A stretch of DNA of 64,000 nt, from assembly GCF_018917965.1 (NCBI RefSeq), contig NZ_JAHLPP010000007.1, positions 1 to 64,000 on the forward strand, in the 5' to 3' direction. The notes beneath the pieces are model-generated. The model was not told the DNA's origin, ran no database searches, and worked only from the letters and a program-made list of their open reading frames with translations. This DNA comes from Pseudoflavonifractor sp. MSJ-37. Lineage in GTDB: Bacteria; Bacillota; Clostridia; Oscillospirales; Oscillospiraceae. The first letter of the stretch is position 1, and every line of letters begins with the position of its first letter. The position numbers and the translations under genes are program-made. Shown here in pieces: positions 24,238 through 34,875 of the stretch.

Positions 24238-24669
24238 TCATTCTCTGTGTCGTGTTCCCAGCCTCGTCCCCAGCCAGGCCGCTGCCAGCAGCATCAGGAA
24301 CGCTGTGACATAGGTCATGAAGAGCCGTCCGCTCCACCGGGTCAGGCGGGCGGCCATGTTCACGAGCGGAAGGTAGTAGAGCTGAGACCATACGCCCAGC
24401 CAGCTCATCCAATAGCGCCGCAGGATCAGCTCCTGGACCGCCAGCAGTACCAGGTCCAACGTCGGCACCAGATGCAGGCAGAGCAGGACCCGCCGCCCTG
24501 TCATCCCCAGCCGGACCGCGGCCCATGCCGCGAAGCCCCAGGCCAGCAGGAAGAGCGTGGCCAGTGACAGGAAGGGCGGCATGACTCCCGTAGTCGTCAT
24601 CTGCCGTTCCAGCATATAACTCCCCGCGAACGGCAGCAGACTGATCAGCACCAAGACGAGTTCCCGCAT
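24238..24669 (-). CDS. Small integral membrane protein, four predicted segments
   Basis: A protein of 143 residues with hydrophobic stretches at about 3-20, 30-55, 62-85 and 112-137, the last followed by an Arg-rich end. No conserved motif is recognised. The ATG at 24669 has GGGAGGG 8 nt upstream. It sits between lplA (convergent) and the terminator of the ribosomal operon. Confidence 0.75.
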   Translation of the reverse strand: MRELVLVLISLLPFAGSYMLERQMTTTGVMPPFLSLATLFLLAWGFAAWAAVRLGMTGRRVLLCLHLVPTLDLVLLAVQELILRRYWMSWLGVWSQLYYLPLVNMAARLTRWSGRLFMTYVTAFLMLLAAAWLGTRLGTRHRE

Positions 24670-24725
24670 CGTGGCCCTCCCTCCCTTCGCCCTCATCCTA
24701 CCATAGCTCCGATCTCAGCACAAGC

Positions 24726-24762
24726 AGAAAAACGCCCCTCTGCCAGTGGCAGAGGGGCGTTC
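24726..24762 (-). terminator. Terminator of the S10-spc-alpha cluster
   Basis: A 13-14-bp stem (24731-24744 with 24748-24761) followed on the minus strand by TTTTTCTG, just 13 bp after the rplQ stop. Confidence 0.92.
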
Positions 24763-24774
24763 GTTCGGTCTTTC

Positions 24775-25116
24775 TTACACCAGCTGGACGATGGCCATCT
24801 CAGCGGCATCGCCGCGGCGGGGGCCGATCTTCACGACACGGGTGTAGCCGCCGTTACGGTCGGCATACTTGGGGCCGATCTCAGTGAAGAGCTTCTTGGC
24901 CACGTCCTCCTTAGTGATGAAGGACAGAGCCTGACGATAGCTGGCCAGATCGTTCTTTTTGGCCAGAGTCACCATCTTCTCAGCGATGGGGGCCACTTCC
25001 TTGGCGCGGCTCAGAGTGGTCTTGATCTGACCGTTCTCCAGCAGGTAGGTGGTCATGGCGCGGAGCATAGCCTTCCGCTGATCGCTGCGGCGGCCCAGTT
25101 TACGATATCCGGACAT
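24775..25116 (-). CDS. rplQ: 50S ribosomal protein L17
   Basis: 113 residues. Typical start [18 protein letters not shown] and the conserved end [15 protein letters not shown]17 lies near the peptide exit tunnel. The ATG at 25116 has AGGAG 9 nt upstream. It is the last gene of the cluster, separated from rpoA by 176 bp that contain two hairpins (GTTTCGCACGGCGAAAC and a GC-rich CCGGCGGCGGACCGCCGG), perhaps mRNA processing sites. Confidence 0.97.
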   Translation of the reverse strand: MSGYRKLGRRSDQRKAMLRAMTTYLLENGQIKTTLSRAKEVAPIAEKMVTLAKKNDLASYRQALSFITKEDVAKKLFTEIGPKYADRNGGYTRVVKIGPRRGDAAEMAIVQLV

Positions 25117-25292
25117 GTGAGTCAACTCCTATCGGTGTTTCGCACGGCGAAACCCAGTGTAGATTCGTCCTGAGGGACCTTGCCCTCTGGAAAAGCCTCT
25201 CAGAGAGAGCCGGCGGCGGACCGCCGGAGCCGGGAGGGGACGTTACATGCCCCCGGACCGCTCCTCCCTGCGGCGCTGACAGGTCAGGCCGA

Positions 25293-26243
25293 TCAGTTGT
25301 TGTCCTCGCTGGCCAGGGACAGGCCCATCATCGCCAGCTTGTTGATGACCTCTTCCAGGGACTTGCGGCCCAGGTTGCGCACCTTCATCATCTCATCCTC
25401 GGTCTTGGAGATCAGATCCTCCACCGTGTTGATGTTGGCGCGCTTGAGGCAGTTGAAGGAACGGACGGACAGGTCCAGTTCCTCGATGGTCAGCTCCAGC
25501 ACCTTGTCCCGCTGGGCCTCGCTCTTCTCCACCACCGTGGACTTGGAGCCCATGGTCTCCGAGAGATCGGTGAAGAGGACGAAATGGTCGCAGAGGATGC
25601 GGGCGCCCAGGCTGACGGCGTCCCGGGCAGTGATGGTACCGTCGGTCCACACTTCCAGGGTCAGCTTATCGAAGTCGGTGAGGTCGCGGACACGGGTGTT
25701 CTCCACCGTGTAGTTGACCTTCCGCACCGGGGTATAGATGGAATCCACCGGGATCAGACCGATGACGGTCTGGGCCGGCTTGTTCCGGTCGGCGGGCACA
25801 TAGCCCCGGCCGTGGGAGAGCGTCAGCTCCATGTTCAGGCTGGCGTCAGGGCCGAGGGTGGCGATGTGCAGCTCAGGATTGAGGATCTCGACCTCGCCGT
25901 CGGCTTTGATGTCACCGGCAGTGACTTCACACTCGCCATTGGCCTCGATGTAGACCGTCTTGACTCCCTCGCAGTGGAGCTTGGCGATGATGTTCTTCAC
26001 GTTGAGGACGATCTCAGTCACGTCCTCCTTGATGCCGGGGATCGTCGTGAACTCGTGCTGTACACCGGCGATCTTGATGGAGGTGACCGCCGTGCCGGGC
26101 AGAGAAGAGAGGAGGATCCGACGCAGGGAGTTGCCGAGCGTGATGCCATAGCCACGCTCCAACGGCTCTACCACATATTTGCCGTAAGAACCGTCTCCGG
26201 GATTTTCCACACACTCGATGCGCGGCTTCTCGATTTCTACCAT
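25293..26243 (-). CDS. rpoA: RNA polymerase alpha subunit
   Basis: 316 residues. The N-terminal assembly domain (about 1-230) has [25 protein letters not shown], the dimerisation and beta-binding region; the C-terminal domain (about 250-310) has the helix-hairpin-helix pattern [14 protein letters not shown] and [13 protein letters not shown], which binds UP elements and activators. AAGGAGG precedes the ATG. Standard place between rpsD and rplQ. Confidence 0.98.
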   Translation of the reverse strand: MVEIEKPRIECVENPGDGSYGKYVVEPLERGYGITLGNSLRRILLSSLPGTAVTSIKIAGVQHEFTTIPGIKEDVTEIVLNVKNIIAKLHCEGVKTVYIEANGECEVTAGDIKADGEVEILNPELHIATLGPDASLNMELTLSHGRGYVPADRNKPAQTVIGLIPVDSIYTPVRKVNYTVENTRVRDLTDFDKLTLEVWTDGTITARDAVSLGARILCDHFVLFTDLSETMGSKSTVVEKSEAQRDKVLELTIEELDLSVRSFNCLKRANINTVEDLISKTEDEMMKVRNLGRKSLEEVINKLAMMGLSLASEDNN

Positions 26244-26330
26244 GTGTTACCCTCCTTATCGCAGCGGCGGGCGGGGCAACGCCCGCCGCTTGGTCATATC
26301 GTTCACCAAAATATCGAGGGTACGCGGCTA

Positions 26331-26933
26331 TTACTTGGAGTACAGCTCGACGATCAGGTGCTCCTCGATGGGCAGGTCCACGTCCTCGCGGACGGGCAGC
26401 TTGGTGACAGTGCCCTTCAGGGAGTTTTTCTCGCGCTCCAGCCACTGGGGCAGCAGCACGGTGGGGGCGTCCTCGCCGGTCAGCTTCTTGAACTTCACGG
26501 AAGAACGGCTGGCCTCACGGACCTCGATCACATCACCGGCCTTCACCAGGAAGGAGGGGATGTCCACGCGCTGGCCATTCACGGTGAAGTGACCATGGCT
26601 CACCAGCTGGCGGGCCTCACGGCGGGTGGCGGCGAAGCCCATGCGGTACACCACATTGTCCAAGCGGCGCTCCACCAGGACCAGCAGGTTGTCGCCGGTC
26701 TTGCCGGGCATGCGGGCGGCCTTCTCATAGTAGGAGCGGAACTGCTTCTCCATGATGCCGTAAACGAACTTGACCTTCTGCTTCTCAGAGAGCTGCAGGG
26801 CATACTCGCTCTTCTTCTTTCTCATCTGGCCGCCGGGATTGCGGTTGCTCTCCTTCTTGGCGTAGCCCATAGCGGCAGGAGAAATGCCCAGCGCACGGCA
26901 GCGCTTGGCGATAGGCTGCATATTCTTTGCCAT
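26331..26933 (-). CDS. rpsD: 30S ribosomal protein S4
   Basis: 200 residues. Early-binding 16S protein with an S4 RNA-binding domain ([29 protein letters not shown]). The start [19 protein letters not shown] lacks the Cys-rich zinc motif of some Firmicute S4 proteins. Normal position after rpsK. Confidence 0.97.
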   Translation of the reverse strand: MAKNMQPIAKRCRALGISPAAMGYAKKESNRNPGGQMRKKKSEYALQLSEKQKVKFVYGIMEKQFRSYYEKAARMPGKTGDNLLVLVERRLDNVVYRMGFAATRREARQLVSHGHFTVNGQRVDIPSFLVKAGDVIEVREASRSSVKFKKLTGEDAPTVLLPQWLEREKNSLKGTVTKLPVREDVDLPIEEHLIVELYSK

Positions 26934-26951
26934 TTCTACTTCCTCCTTCTA

Positions 26952-27356
26952 TTACACGCGGCGACGCTTGGGCGGACGGCAGCCATTGTGGGGGATGGGG
27001 GTCACGTCTTTGATCAGGGTGACCTCCAGGCCCACGGCCTGCAGAGCGCGGATGGCGGCCTCACGGCCGGCGCCGGGGCCCTTCACGTAGACCTCGACGG
27101 TCTTCAGGCCGTGCTCCATGGCAGCCTTAGCGGCGGTCTCGGCGGCGGTCTGAGCGGCGAAGGGGGTAGACTTACGGGAACCACGGAAGCCCAGGCCGCC
27201 AGAGGAGGCCCAGGACAGGGCGTTGCCGCCCATATCGGTCACAGTGACCATGGTGTTGTTGAAGGAAGAGCGGATATGCACCTGGCCCTTCTCAATGTTC
27301 TTCTTCTCGCGGCGCTTGCGCACCACTTTCTTGCCGGTCTTAGCAGCAGTAGCCAT
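26952..27356 (-). CDS. rpsK: 30S ribosomal protein S11
   Basis: 134 residues with the family core [21 protein letters not shown] and the end [16 protein letters not shown]. Forms part of the platform and mRNA exit site. 12 bp after rpsM. Confidence 0.98.
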   Translation of the reverse strand: MATAAKTGKKVVRKRREKKNIEKGQVHIRSSFNNTMVTVTDMGGNALSWASSGGLGFRGSRKSTPFAAQTAAETAAKAAMEHGLKTVEVYVKGPGAGREAAIRALQAVGLEVTLIKDVTPIPHNGCRPPKRRRV

Positions 27357-27368
27357 CGATATCCCTCC

Positions 27369-27737
27369 TTACTTCTTCTTGTTCGCGACGGTACGCTTGG
27401 GACCCTTGCGGGTACGGGCGTTGGTCTTGGAGCGCTGGCCCCGGACGGGCAGGCCCTTGCGGTGACGGGTGCCACGGTAGCAGCCGATCTCGGTCAGACG
27501 CTTGATGTCCATCGCGACATCGCGGCGGAGGTCGCCTTCCACAGTGTACTCATGACCGATGACCTCGCGCAGCTTGGCCTCGTCCTCGTCGGTGAGGTCC
27601 TTCACGCGGGTATCGGGGGAGATCCCGGTCTTGGCCAGGATCTTATTGGCGCTGGTGCGCCCGATGCCGAAGATATAGGTCAGGCCGATCTCGATCCGCT
27701 TGTCCTTCGGCAGGTCAATGCCAGCAATACGTGCCAT
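27369..27737 (-). CDS. rpsM: 30S ribosomal protein S13
   Basis: 122 residues. [24 protein letters not shown] start, the [11 protein letters not shown] helix and the basic tail [14 protein letters not shown] that contacts tRNA at the P site. AGGAGG lies upstream of the ATG. Confidence 0.98.
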   Translation of the reverse strand: MARIAGIDLPKDKRIEIGLTYIFGIGRTSANKILAKTGISPDTRVKDLTDEDEAKLREVIGHEYTVEGDLRRDVAMDIKRLTEIGCYRGTRHRKGLPVRGQRSKTNARTRKGPKRTVANKKK

Positions 27738-27756
27738 ACTGTTTCTGCACCTCCTA

Positions 27757-27963
<207 letters not shown>

Positions 27964-28007
27964 TCATGCCGCCGCGCTGGGGAGTGCCCGGGACGGGACC
28001 GGAGCGC

Positions 28008-28226
28008 TTACTTGCTTCTCCAGGTGATACGTCCGCGGGTCACATCGTAGGGGGACATCTGGACCGTCACCTTGTCACCGGGTAGGATGCGGATGAAGTT
28101 CATCCGCAGCTTGCCGGAGATGTGGGCCAGGATGATGTGGCCGTTTCCGATATCCACGTGGAACGTGGTGTTGGGAAGGGACTCAACCACGACGCCCTCC
28201 ACTTCGATCATATCATCTTTTGCCAA
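28008..28226 (-). CDS. infA: Translation initiation factor IF-1
   Basis: 72 residues, a single OB fold ([34 protein letters not shown]) that binds the ribosomal A site with IF-2 and IF-3. The start codon is TTG at 28226 with a strong AAGGAGGG 9 nt upstream. The 137-bp gap before rpmJ holds GC-rich hairpins but no gene. Confidence 0.97.
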   Translation of the reverse strand: MAKDDMIEVEGVVVESLPNTTFHVDIGNGHIILAHISGKLRMNFIRILPGDKVTVQMSPYDVTRGRITWRSK

Positions 28227-28230
28227 AGCG

Positions 28231-28512
28231 TCATACCCTCCTTGTTACAGCTCGGAAAGCGGCCAGCGCCCTCCGGAGTGCCCGGTCGGAGATCTCTTCT
28301 CCCATGCGGAAGCGCTGGAGATGCAGCTGCTGATACGCACCGCTGTCCTCCACTTCCACATGGCCCGGCTTCTTTCGTTTCGGCCGGGAGAGCTTCCGCC
28401 GCTTGCCGTCCACCAGGAGGAGGTATCCGCCTTCCATCCCGGTGACACAGAAGAGCTCGCCCTTGTCATGACCTGCCGTGGATCGGACGATCCAGCCGGT
28501 ATAGTCCTGCAT
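28231..28512 (-). CDS. KOW-domain RNA-binding protein (L14e-like)
   Basis: 93 residues. The N-terminal half has a KOW-like barrel ([40 protein letters not shown]), similar to archaeal L14e; the C-terminal part is a basic helix. Clostridia often keep such a gene exactly here, between map and infA, and it is thought to bind RNA or ribosomes. Spacing to its neighbours is 3-4 bp, so it is translated as part of the operon. Confidence 0.85.
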   Translation of the reverse strand: MQDYTGWIVRSTAGHDKGELFCVTGMEGGYLLLVDGKRRKLSRPKRKKPGHVEVEDSGAYQQLHLQRFRMGEEISDRALRRALAAFRAVTRRV

Positions 28513-28515
28513 AGC

Positions 28516-29274
28516 TCACTCTCCGGGACAGGTGAGCACTTCGGGCTCCCCGTCGGTGATGAGGATCGTGTTCTCATAATGGGCGGCCAGGGAGCCGTCA
28601 ACGGTCACGGTGGTCCACTTGTCTTTGAGGACCTTCACGTGCCAGTCACCGGCGCAGACCATGGGTTCGACGGCGATGGTCATGCCCGGCTGGAGCCGGG
28701 GACCATGGCCGGCAGGCCCAAAATTGGGGACCTCGGGAGCCTCGTGGAGCTTGACGCCCACGCCGTGACCCACGAAATCCCGCACCACCGAGCAACCGTT
28801 CGCTTCCACGTACTGCTGCACGGCATGAGAGATGTCATAGACCCGATTGCCCGGGCGGGCCATTTTGAAGCCCTCCCAGAAGCTCTGCTCCGTCACCTCG
28901 ATGAGGCGCTTCGCTTCGGGGGAGATCTCGCCGCAGGCGAACGTCGCGGCGCAGTCTCCATGGAAGCCATCGATATAGGCGCCCACGTCCACGCTCACGA
29001 TATCGCCTTCCACCAGCTTCCGGTGATCCGGGATGCCGTGGATGACCACATCATTGATGGAGACACAGGCAGAGCCGGGAAAACCGCCATACCCCAGGAA
29101 GGAGGGGCGGGCACCCTTGCTCTCGATGAACTTCCGAACTGCGGTGTCGATCTCCAGCGTGGACACGCCGGGACGCACCATCGTACCGGCTAGTGCGCGG
29201 GCCTGGGCGGTGATCCGCCCAGCCTTGCGCATCAGCTCGATCTCGCGGGGAGATTTGAGAGAGATCATTTCCAT
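28516..29274 (-). CDS. map: Methionine aminopeptidase, type I
   Basis: 252 residues. Removes the N-terminal Met from nascent proteins. Metal ligands are visible in DVGAYIDGFHGDCAATF (two Asp), GHGVGVKLHEAPEVPN (His) and AVEPMV with the Glu, plus a final Glu in HYENTILIT. Type Ia without an N-terminal zinc extension. It follows adk by 4 bp. Confidence 0.97.
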   Translation of the reverse strand: MEMISLKSPREIELMRKAGRITAQARALAGTMVRPGVSTLEIDTAVRKFIESKGARPSFLGYGGFPGSACVSINDVVIHGIPDHRKLVEGDIVSVDVGAYIDGFHGDCAATFACGEISPEAKRLIEVTEQSFWEGFKMARPGNRVYDISHAVQQYVEANGCSVVRDFVGHGVGVKLHEAPEVPNFGPAGHGPRLQPGMTIAVEPMVCAGDWHVKVLKDKWTTVTVDGSLAAHYENTILITDGEPEVLTCPGE

Positions 29275-29278
29275 CTCA

Positions 29279-29911
29279 TCACTTCCCCAGCAGTTCCATG
29301 ATGGCCGCGTTGGTGGCCTCGATGCCGCCCATATCGGGGACGGACTTGAGGACGCCCTTGGCCTCGTAATAGTGCTTCAGAGGCTCGGTCTCCTGATGAT
29401 AGACCTCCAGACGATGCTGCACGGTGGCAGGCTGGTCGTCCTTGCGCTGCTCCAGAGGACCGCCGCACTTATCACACACACCCTCCACCTTGGAAGGGGC
29501 GGCGGTGACGTGATAGGTGGCGCCACAGGAGTGGCAGGTGCGACGGCCAGTCATGCGCTTCTCGATGACCGCGTCGTCGATCTCCAGGGAGAGGACCACA
29601 TCGAAATGGATCCCGGCTCTATCCAGAGCCTCAGCCTGAGCGATGGTGCGGGGCACCCCGTCCAGGATATAACCATTGGCACAGTCGGCTTCTGCCAGCC
29701 GCTCCTCGATGATGCCGATGATGACTTCGTCGGGGACCAGCTTGCCCGCATCCATGAACTTCTTGGCCTTCAGACCCACGGGAGTGCCGTTCTTCACGGC
29801 GGCCCGCAGGATGTTGCCGGTGGAGATGGTGGGGATGCCGAGCTTCTGGCTGATGATCTCAGCCTGCGTGCCCTTGCCGGCGCCGGGGGCGCCCAAAAGG
29901 ATCAGCTTCAT
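29279..29911 (-). CDS. adk: Adenylate kinase, zinc-lid form
   Basis: 210 residues. P-loop [12 protein letters not shown] (residues 7-18), NMP-binding region [15 protein letters not shown] (usually DGFPRT), and a lid with four Cys: CHSC and CDKC, which bind zinc in Gram-positive enzymes. ATG at 29911 has GAGGTG 8 nt upstream, preferred over a TTG two codons earlier. Converts AMP and ATP to two ADP. Confidence 0.96.
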   Translation of the reverse strand: MKLILLGAPGAGKGTQAEIISQKLGIPTISTGNILRAAVKNGTPVGLKAKKFMDAGKLVPDEVIIGIIEERLAEADCANGYILDGVPRTIAQAEALDRAGIHFDVVLSLEIDDAVIEKRMTGRRTCHSCGATYHVTAAPSKVEGVCDKCGGPLEQRKDDQPATVQHRLEVYHQETEPLKHYYEAKGVLKSVPDMGGIEATNAAIMELLGK

Positions 29912-29926
29912 AGCCAAAACACCTCG

Positions 29927-31252
29927 TTACTCCAGGAAGCCCTTATAATGCCGCATGAGCATCTGAGCCTCCATGGCTTTCACGGTCTCCAGCGCCACGC
30001 CCACCACGATGATGATGGAGGTACCGCCGATGGCCAGACTCTGGTTGTTCAGGATGCCGCCGGTCACGATGGGGACGATGGCCACCACGGACAGGTACAG
30101 GGCACCGAACAGAGTGATCTTATTGAGGACCTTGCTGATGAAGTCCGCGGTGGGCTTGCCGGGGCGGAAGCCAGGGACGAAGCCGCCGTTCTTCTTCAGG
30201 TTGTTGGCCACTTCCACCGGGTTGAACTGCATGGTGGAGTAAAAGTAGCTGAACCCCAGGATCAGCAGGAAATACACCACGATATAGAAGACGCTGGTGG
30301 TGTCGAACACCTTCAGGAAGGTGTTCCAGCCGCTGCCCTCGACCTGCGCGGAGGGGACGAACGCCCCGATGGTGGCAGGCAGAGAGGCGATGGACTGAGC
30401 GAAGATGATGGGCATGACGCCGGTCATGTTCACCTTCAGGGGGATATGGCTGGACTGGCCACCGTACATCTTCCGGCCGACCACACGCTTGGCATACTGG
30501 ACGGGGATGCGCCGCTCTGCGTTCTGGATGAACACGATGAAGACGACCATCGCCAGCATACCGATCACGATGCCAACCACACCCAGAGGATGCAGCTTGA
30601 AGGAATCCGCCACATCGTTGGACCAGTTCCGCACGCCCACGACCATGTATTCGATCATGGAGGGACCGCGGGACAGGATACCAGCGAAGAGGATGATGGA
30701 GATACCGTTGCCGATGCCATACTCGGTGATCTGCTCGCCCAGCCACATGACGAAGGCGGAGCCGGCGGTGAAGGAGACGACGATCACGACCGCCGCCCAC
30801 CAGCCGGGAACACCGGTGGTATCCAGCACATCTCCGCCCACGTTCCGGATCAGAGTGTAATAGCCAAAGCCCTGGATCACAGCGATCGCCACGGTGACAT
30901 ACCGGGTGATGGCCGCGATCTTCTTCCGGCCCTCTTCACCGCCCTCTTTCTGCATACGCTCCAGAGCCGGGATAGCCACGGTCAGGAGCTGGACGATGAT
31001 GGAGCTGTTGATATAGGGCTGCACTCCCAGTGCGAACACCGTCGCGTGGGAGAAAGCGGTGCCGTTCATCGCGCCCAGAAGGCCGAAGATCGTGCCGCTC
31101 ATGGCAGTGATCTGCTTCGCGAAAACGGACCCGTCCACGAAGGGAACGGGAACGGCGGAGCCCAGGCGGAAGACCAGCAGCGCGAAGACCACGAAGAGGA
31201 GCTTCTTGCGCAGCTCAGGGATCTTCCAGGCATTGCGTACGGTCTCGATCAC
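29927..31252 (-). CDS. secY: Protein translocase channel subunit SecY
   Basis: 441 residues with ten membrane segments. The plug and pore region is seen in VFALGVQPYINSSIIVQLL, and later GEQITEYGIGNGISIILFAGI and KNGGFVPGFRPGKPT are family hallmarks. The start is GTG at 31252, directly after the rplO stop, with GAGGTG upstream inside rplO. Exports proteins such as the SLH proteins of this window with SecE/SecA. Confidence 0.98.
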   Translation of the reverse strand: MIETVRNAWKIPELRKKLLFVVFALLVFRLGSAVPVPFVDGSVFAKQITAMSGTIFGLLGAMNGTAFSHATVFALGVQPYINSSIIVQLLTVAIPALERMQKEGGEEGRKKIAAITRYVTVAIAVIQGFGYYTLIRNVGGDVLDTTGVPGWWAAVVIVVSFTAGSAFVMWLGEQITEYGIGNGISIILFAGILSRGPSMIEYMVVGVRNWSNDVADSFKLHPLGVVGIVIGMLAMVVFIVFIQNAERRIPVQYAKRVVGRKMYGGQSSHIPLKVNMTGVMPIIFAQSIASLPATIGAFVPSAQVEGSGWNTFLKVFDTTSVFYIVVYFLLILGFSYFYSTMQFNPVEVANNLKKNGGFVPGFRPGKPTADFISKVLNKITLFGALYLSVVAIVPIVTGGILNNQSLAIGGTSIIIVVGVALETVKAMEAQMLMRHYKGFLE

Positions 31253-31693
31253 TTAGATCACCTCGTACTTTCCACCTGCCGCAACGATCTTCTCCTTGGC
31301 GGAGGCAGAAAACGCGGAAGCGCGGACGGTGAGCTTCTTGCTCAGAGTGCCGTTGCCCAGGATCTTCACGCCGTGCTCACACTTGGACAGGATGCCCTTC
31401 TCCAGCAGATCGCTGGCAGTGACCGTGGCGCCGTCCTCGAACTTGTTGAGGGCGGCCACGTTGATGGCCTCCAGCCGCTCCGCAAAGATGTTGTTGAAGC
31501 CACGCTTGGGCAGACGACGGGTCAGAGGCATCTGGCCGCCTTCGAAGCCCACGCGGACGCCGCCGCCGGAGCGGGCCCACTGGCCCTTCTGACCGCGGCC
31601 GGCGGTGGTGCCGTTGCCGGAACCCTTACCGCGGCCCTTACGGAAAGACTTCTTCACAGAGCCGGGCGCGGGGGACAGTTCATGCAGTTTCAT
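31253..31693 (-). CDS. rplO: 50S ribosomal protein L15
   Basis: 146 residues. [15 protein letters not shown] start, Gly/Arg-rich RNA-binding segment ([20 protein letters not shown]) and the C-terminal globular part. ATG at 31693 has AAGGAGG 8 nt upstream; a GTG three codons earlier is inside the ribosome site. Confidence 0.97.
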   Translation of the reverse strand: MKLHELSPAPGSVKKSFRKGRGKGSGNGTTAGRGQKGQWARSGGGVRVGFEGGQMPLTRRLPKRGFNNIFAERLEAINVAALNKFEDGATVTASDLLEKGILSKCEHGVKILGNGTLSKKLTVRASAFSASAKEKIVAAGGKYEVI

Positions 31694-31706
31694 TTCGCGC
31701 ACCTCC

Positions 31707-31889
31707 TTACTTTTCCTCGGTCACCTGCAGCAGGTAACCGATCTGAGCGATCTTGCCGCGGGTCGCGGCGTTGTCGGGCTGTACGGTGGTGTCGCCGATC
31801 TTACGCAGGCCCAGCGCCTCGGCAGTCGCCTTATGCTTGACGATGCGGCCGTTCAGGCTCTTGACCAGCTTGATGTTCATGTTAGCCAT
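31707..31889 (-). CDS. rpmD: 50S ribosomal protein L30
   Basis: 60 residues, normal size, with [33 protein letters not shown] and the end YLLQVTEE. Between rpsE and rplO as usual. Confidence 0.96.
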   Translation of the reverse strand: MANMNIKLVKSLNGRIVKHKATAEALGLRKIGDTTVQPDNAATRGKIAQIGYLLQVTEEK

Positions 31890-31904
31890 TGTGGTCGGCC
31901 CTCC

Positions 31905-32405
31905 TTAACCTACGATCTCGCCGACGCTCTTGCCCCGGACGCGAGCCACTTCCTCAGGGCTGCGGAGGGTCTTCAGGCCCTCGAAGGTGGCGGAGACCAC
32001 ATTCTGGGGGTTGTTGGAGCGCAGGCACTTAGCGCGGATATCACGGATGCCGGCGGCCTCCATGACGGCGCGGACGGGACCACCGGCGATGATGCCGGTA
32101 CCGGGGGCAGCGGGCTTCAGCAGCACGCGGCCGGCGCCGAACTCACCGATGACCTCATGGGGGATGGTGGTGCCGGACAGGCTCACCGTGCACATATTCT
32201 TCTTGGCATCCTCGATGCCCTTGCGGATCGCCTCGGGCACCTCAGAGGCTTTGCCCAGGCCGAAGCCCACGCGGCCCTTCTCATCGCCGACCACCATCAG
32301 GGCGGCGAACTTGAAGATGCGGCCGCCCTTGACGGTCTTGGAAACGCGGTTCAGAGAAACGAGCTTCTCGGTGAACTCGCTGGGTTCTCTTTCAAATCTA
32401 GCCAT
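31905..32405 (-). CDS. rpsE: 30S ribosomal protein S5
   Basis: 166 residues. N-terminal double-stranded RNA-binding fold ([26 protein letters not shown]) with the KGG loop where spectinomycin-resistance changes are known in other species, then the C-terminal domain with GVIAEFGAGRV-type residues. No departure from the family was noticed. Confidence 0.97.
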   Translation of the reverse strand: MARFEREPSEFTEKLVSLNRVSKTVKGGRIFKFAALMVVGDEKGRVGFGLGKASEVPEAIRKGIEDAKKNMCTVSLSGTTIPHEVIGEFGAGRVLLKPAAPGTGIIAGGPVRAVMEAAGIRDIRAKCLRSNNPQNVVSATFEGLKTLRSPEEVARVRGKSVGEIVG

Positions 32406-32423
32406 GTTCGTTTTCTCCTCCCC

Positions 32424-32783
32424 TTAAAATTCGAGGCCGCCCTCGCGGGCACCCTCGGCCAGAGCAGCCACGCGGCCGTGGAACACGAAGCCGCCGCGGT
32501 CGAAGACCACGGTGCTGATGCCGGCAGCCTTGGCGCGCTCGGCAACGGCCAGACCGACCTTCTTGGCAGCCTCGCAGTTGCAGCCCTTGCCCTCGAAGCC
32601 CTTCTCCAGGGAAGAAGCAGCGACCAGAGTCTTGCCGTTCACATCATCGATGATCTGGGCATAGATGTTGGTCTCGCTGCGGAACACGTTGAGACGGGGA
32701 CGCTCGGGCGTGCCGGAAATCTTGGAGCGGACACGCTGATGGCGCTTAAGCCGCTGCGCCTTGGTATTGGGACGATTGATCAT
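32424..32783 (-). CDS. rplR: 50S ribosomal protein L18
   Basis: 119 residues; binds 5S rRNA. Motifs [33 protein letters not shown] and [27 protein letters not shown]. Spacing to its neighbours is 14-18 bp. Confidence 0.97.
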   Translation of the reverse strand: MINRPNTKAQRLKRHQRVRSKISGTPERPRLNVFRSETNIYAQIIDDVNGKTLVAASSLEKGFEGKGCNCEAAKKVGLAVAERAKAAGISTVVFDRGGFVFHGRVAALAEGAREGGLEF

Positions 32784-32797
32784 GTTGGCACACCTCC

Positions 32798-33343
32798 TTA
32801 CTTCTTCTTGACGCCGGTCTTGCCTTCCTTGCGGCGGATGACCTCGTCAGTGTATTTGATACCCTTGCCCTTATAAGGCTCGGGAGGTCTTTTCTCTCTC
32901 ACTTCAGCGGCGAACTGGCCGACCTGCTCCTTGCTGGCGCCGGAGATCACGATCTTGTTCGCGCTGGGGGTCTCGATGGTGATGCCCTCGGGAGCCTCCA
33001 TGAAGACCTGATGGGAGAAGCCCAGGTTCATGACCAGCTTCTTGCCCTCCATGGCAACACGGTAGCCGACGCCGTTGACGTCCAGCTCCTTCTTGAAGCC
33101 CTCGGTCACACCGGTGACCATGTTGTGGATCAGGGTCCGGGTCAGGCCATGCAGGCTGCGGTTCTCCTTGAGGTCGTTCGGGCGGGTCACATGGATCTCA
33201 GTGCCCTCCTGAGCGATGGTCATGTTGGGGTGGAACGCACGGGTCAGGGAGCCCTTGGGGCCCTTGACGGTCACGACGTTCCCATCGATCTTCACGTCCA
33301 CACCGGCGGGGATGGAGATCGGCTTTCTTCCGATACGAGACAT
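32798..33343 (-). CDS. rplF: 50S ribosomal protein L6
   Basis: 181 residues, two related folds. [12 protein letters not shown] start and the C-terminal signature [13 protein letters not shown], followed by the usual basic tail. Sits near the factor-binding site. Confidence 0.98.
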   Translation of the reverse strand: MSRIGRKPISIPAGVDVKIDGNVVTVKGPKGSLTRAFHPNMTIAQEGTEIHVTRPNDLKENRSLHGLTRTLIHNMVTGVTEGFKKELDVNGVGYRVAMEGKKLVMNLGFSHQVFMEAPEGITIETPSANKIVISGASKEQVGQFAAEVREKRPPEPYKGKGIKYTDEVIRRKEGKTGVKKK

Positions 33344-33359
33344 ATTCTACTCTCCTCCC

Positions 33360-33758
33360 TTACCAGACGAACGCAAGGACCTCGCCGCCGACATGGGCCG
33401 AACGAGCAGCCTTGTCGGTCATGACGCCCTTGGACGTAGAAACGATAGCGATGCCCAGGCCGTGGATCACGCGGGGCAGCTCGTCAGAGCCGGCATACAC
33501 GCGCAGACCGGGCTTGGAGACGCGGCGGAGGCCGGAGATGACCTTCTCCTTGCCAGCGCCGTACTTCAGGGTGATGCGGATGACGCCCTGAGTGCCGTCG
33601 TCGATCAGCTGGAAGTTCTTGATATAGCCTTCATCCAGCAGGATCTGAGCGATGGACTTCTTCATGTTGGACGCGGGGACGTCCACGGTGTCATGCTTTG
33701 CGTTGTTCGCGTTGCGGATGCGGGTGAGCATATCCGCAATAGGGTCGGTGATATGCAT
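33360..33758 (-). CDS. rpsH: 30S ribosomal protein S8
   Basis: 132 residues. [20 protein letters not shown] start and the C-terminal signature [26 protein letters not shown]. It follows an unusually long gap after rpsN that contains an internal promoter, so rpsH and the genes after it can be transcribed separately. Confidence 0.98.
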   Translation of the reverse strand: MHITDPIADMLTRIRNANNAKHDTVDVPASNMKKSIAQILLDEGYIKNFQLIDDGTQGVIRITLKYGAGKEKVISGLRRVSKPGLRVYAGSDELPRVIHGLGIAIVSTSKGVMTDKAARSAHVGGEVLAFVW

Positions 33759-34101
33759 GAGTTTACCCTCCTTGTTAGAGTTACAGGCCCGTGAGAAGAG
33801 CCTGTTAAGGCGGCAAGGTATCGGAGTTCGCAGGGCTCCGACCTTTTAACCGTCTGCCAAAGAAATATTATATAGTGAAACGCCCTCGTTGAAAAGGGAA
33901 AAGTATGATTTTTTTCACTTTTGGCGAAACGCCCTACCGCATCCTGTGAAAAAGGTCACACTTGACAGATCTTACAACGAGGACGGCACTACCAGGCCGA
34001 AAATCTGCCAGGATCCGCCTTTTTTGGAACTTTCCCTCACGCAACGCAAGCGCCAGACGTGCTCTCGCACGCCGGGCGCAGCGTTTTGCGTGTCGGTATG
34101 A
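33759..34101 (-). other. 343-bp AT-rich intergenic region inside the spc gene cluster
   Basis: No gene is seen. The region is markedly more AT-rich than the operon, with A/T runs and a sigma-A promoter (33867-33895). Two copies of GAAACGCCCT on the plus strand (33877-33886 and 33926-33935) lie one in the promoter spacer and one upstream of the -35 box. In most bacteria rpsN and rpsH are only a few bases apart. Confidence 0.8.
33867..33895 (-). promoter_or_regulatory. Internal promoter before rpsH
   Basis: Minus strand: -35 TTTTCA (33895-33890), 17-nt spacer and consensus -10 TATAAT (33872-33867). About 100 nt of leader before the rpsH ATG. Confidence 0.72.
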
Positions 34102-34287
34102 TTACCAGGAGGCCTTCTTCACGCCGGGGATCTGGCCCTTGTAAGCCAGCTCGCGGAAGCAGATACGGCAGATGCCGTAGTCGCGCAGATAGGCGTGGGG
34201 ACGGCCGCAGATCTTGCAGCGGTTGTAGCGGCGGGTGGAGAACTTGGGCTCCGCCTGCTGCTTCAGGATCATAGACTTCTTAGCCAT
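34102..34287 (-). CDS. rpsN: 30S ribosomal protein S14, type Z (zinc)
   Basis: 61 residues. Zinc ribbon [20 protein letters not shown] (CxxC...CxxC) typical of the short Gram-positive form; ends [18 protein letters not shown] upstream of the ATG. Confidence 0.98.
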   Translation of the reverse strand: MAKKSMILKQQAEPKFSTRRYNRCKICGRPHAYLRDYGICRICFRELAYKGQIPGVKKASW

Positions 34288-34301
34288 TGACGTTCTCCTC
34301 C

Positions 34302-34856
34302 TTAGCGGGCGAAGGGCGCGCCGATCAGGGTCAGCAGCTCCTTGGCCTCTTCATCAGTCTGAGCGGTGGTGCAGAACACGATGTCCATGCCGCGGATCTT
34401 GTCGATCTTGTCGTACTCGATCTCAGGGAAGATCAGCTGCTCCTTGATGCCCAGAGCATAGTTGCCGCGGCCATCGAAAGCGTTGCCGTTGATGCCGCGG
34501 AAATCACGCACGCGGGGCAGGGCCACGTTGAACAGGCGGTCCACGAACTCCCACATACGGTCGCCGCGCAGAGTGACCTTGGCGCCGATGGGCATGCCCT
34601 CACGCAGCTTGAAGTTTGCCACGGACTTCTTGGCCTTGGTGATAACGGCCTTCTGGCCGGTGATCTTGGTCAGGTCGCCCACGACGGCCTCCAGGACCTT
34701 CGCGTTGTCCCGGGCCTCGCCGCAGCCGCAGTTGACCACGATCTTGTCCAGCTTGGGGATCTGCATCACGGACTTATAGCCGAACTTCTGCATGAGAGCA
34801 GGAGCGACCTCGTCCTGGTACTTCTTCTTCAGGTTAGGGACCTTCTTATCAGCCAT
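34302..34856 (-). CDS. rplE: 50S ribosomal protein L5
   Basis: 184 residues; binds 5S rRNA and the P-site t[42 protein letters not shown] and RDFRGIN are family blocks. The ATG at 34856 follows GGAGGAG; the frame is open further upstream but runs into rplX in a different frame. Confidence 0.97.
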   Translation of the reverse strand: MADKKVPNLKKKYQDEVAPALMQKFGYKSVMQIPKLDKIVVNCGCGEARDNAKVLEAVVGDLTKITGQKAVITKAKKSVANFKLREGMPIGAKVTLRGDRMWEFVDRLFNVALPRVRDFRGINGNAFDGRGNYALGIKEQLIFPEIEYDKIDKIRGMDIVFCTTAQTDEEAKELLTLIGAPFAR

Positions 34857-34875
34857 TACGATGTCTCCTCCTCTC

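Noticed and set aside
29033-31840. A 935-residue plus-strand frame across secY, adk and rplO
   Set aside because: It lies over well-known ribosomal-operon genes on the other strand and has no recognisable domain or ribosome site.
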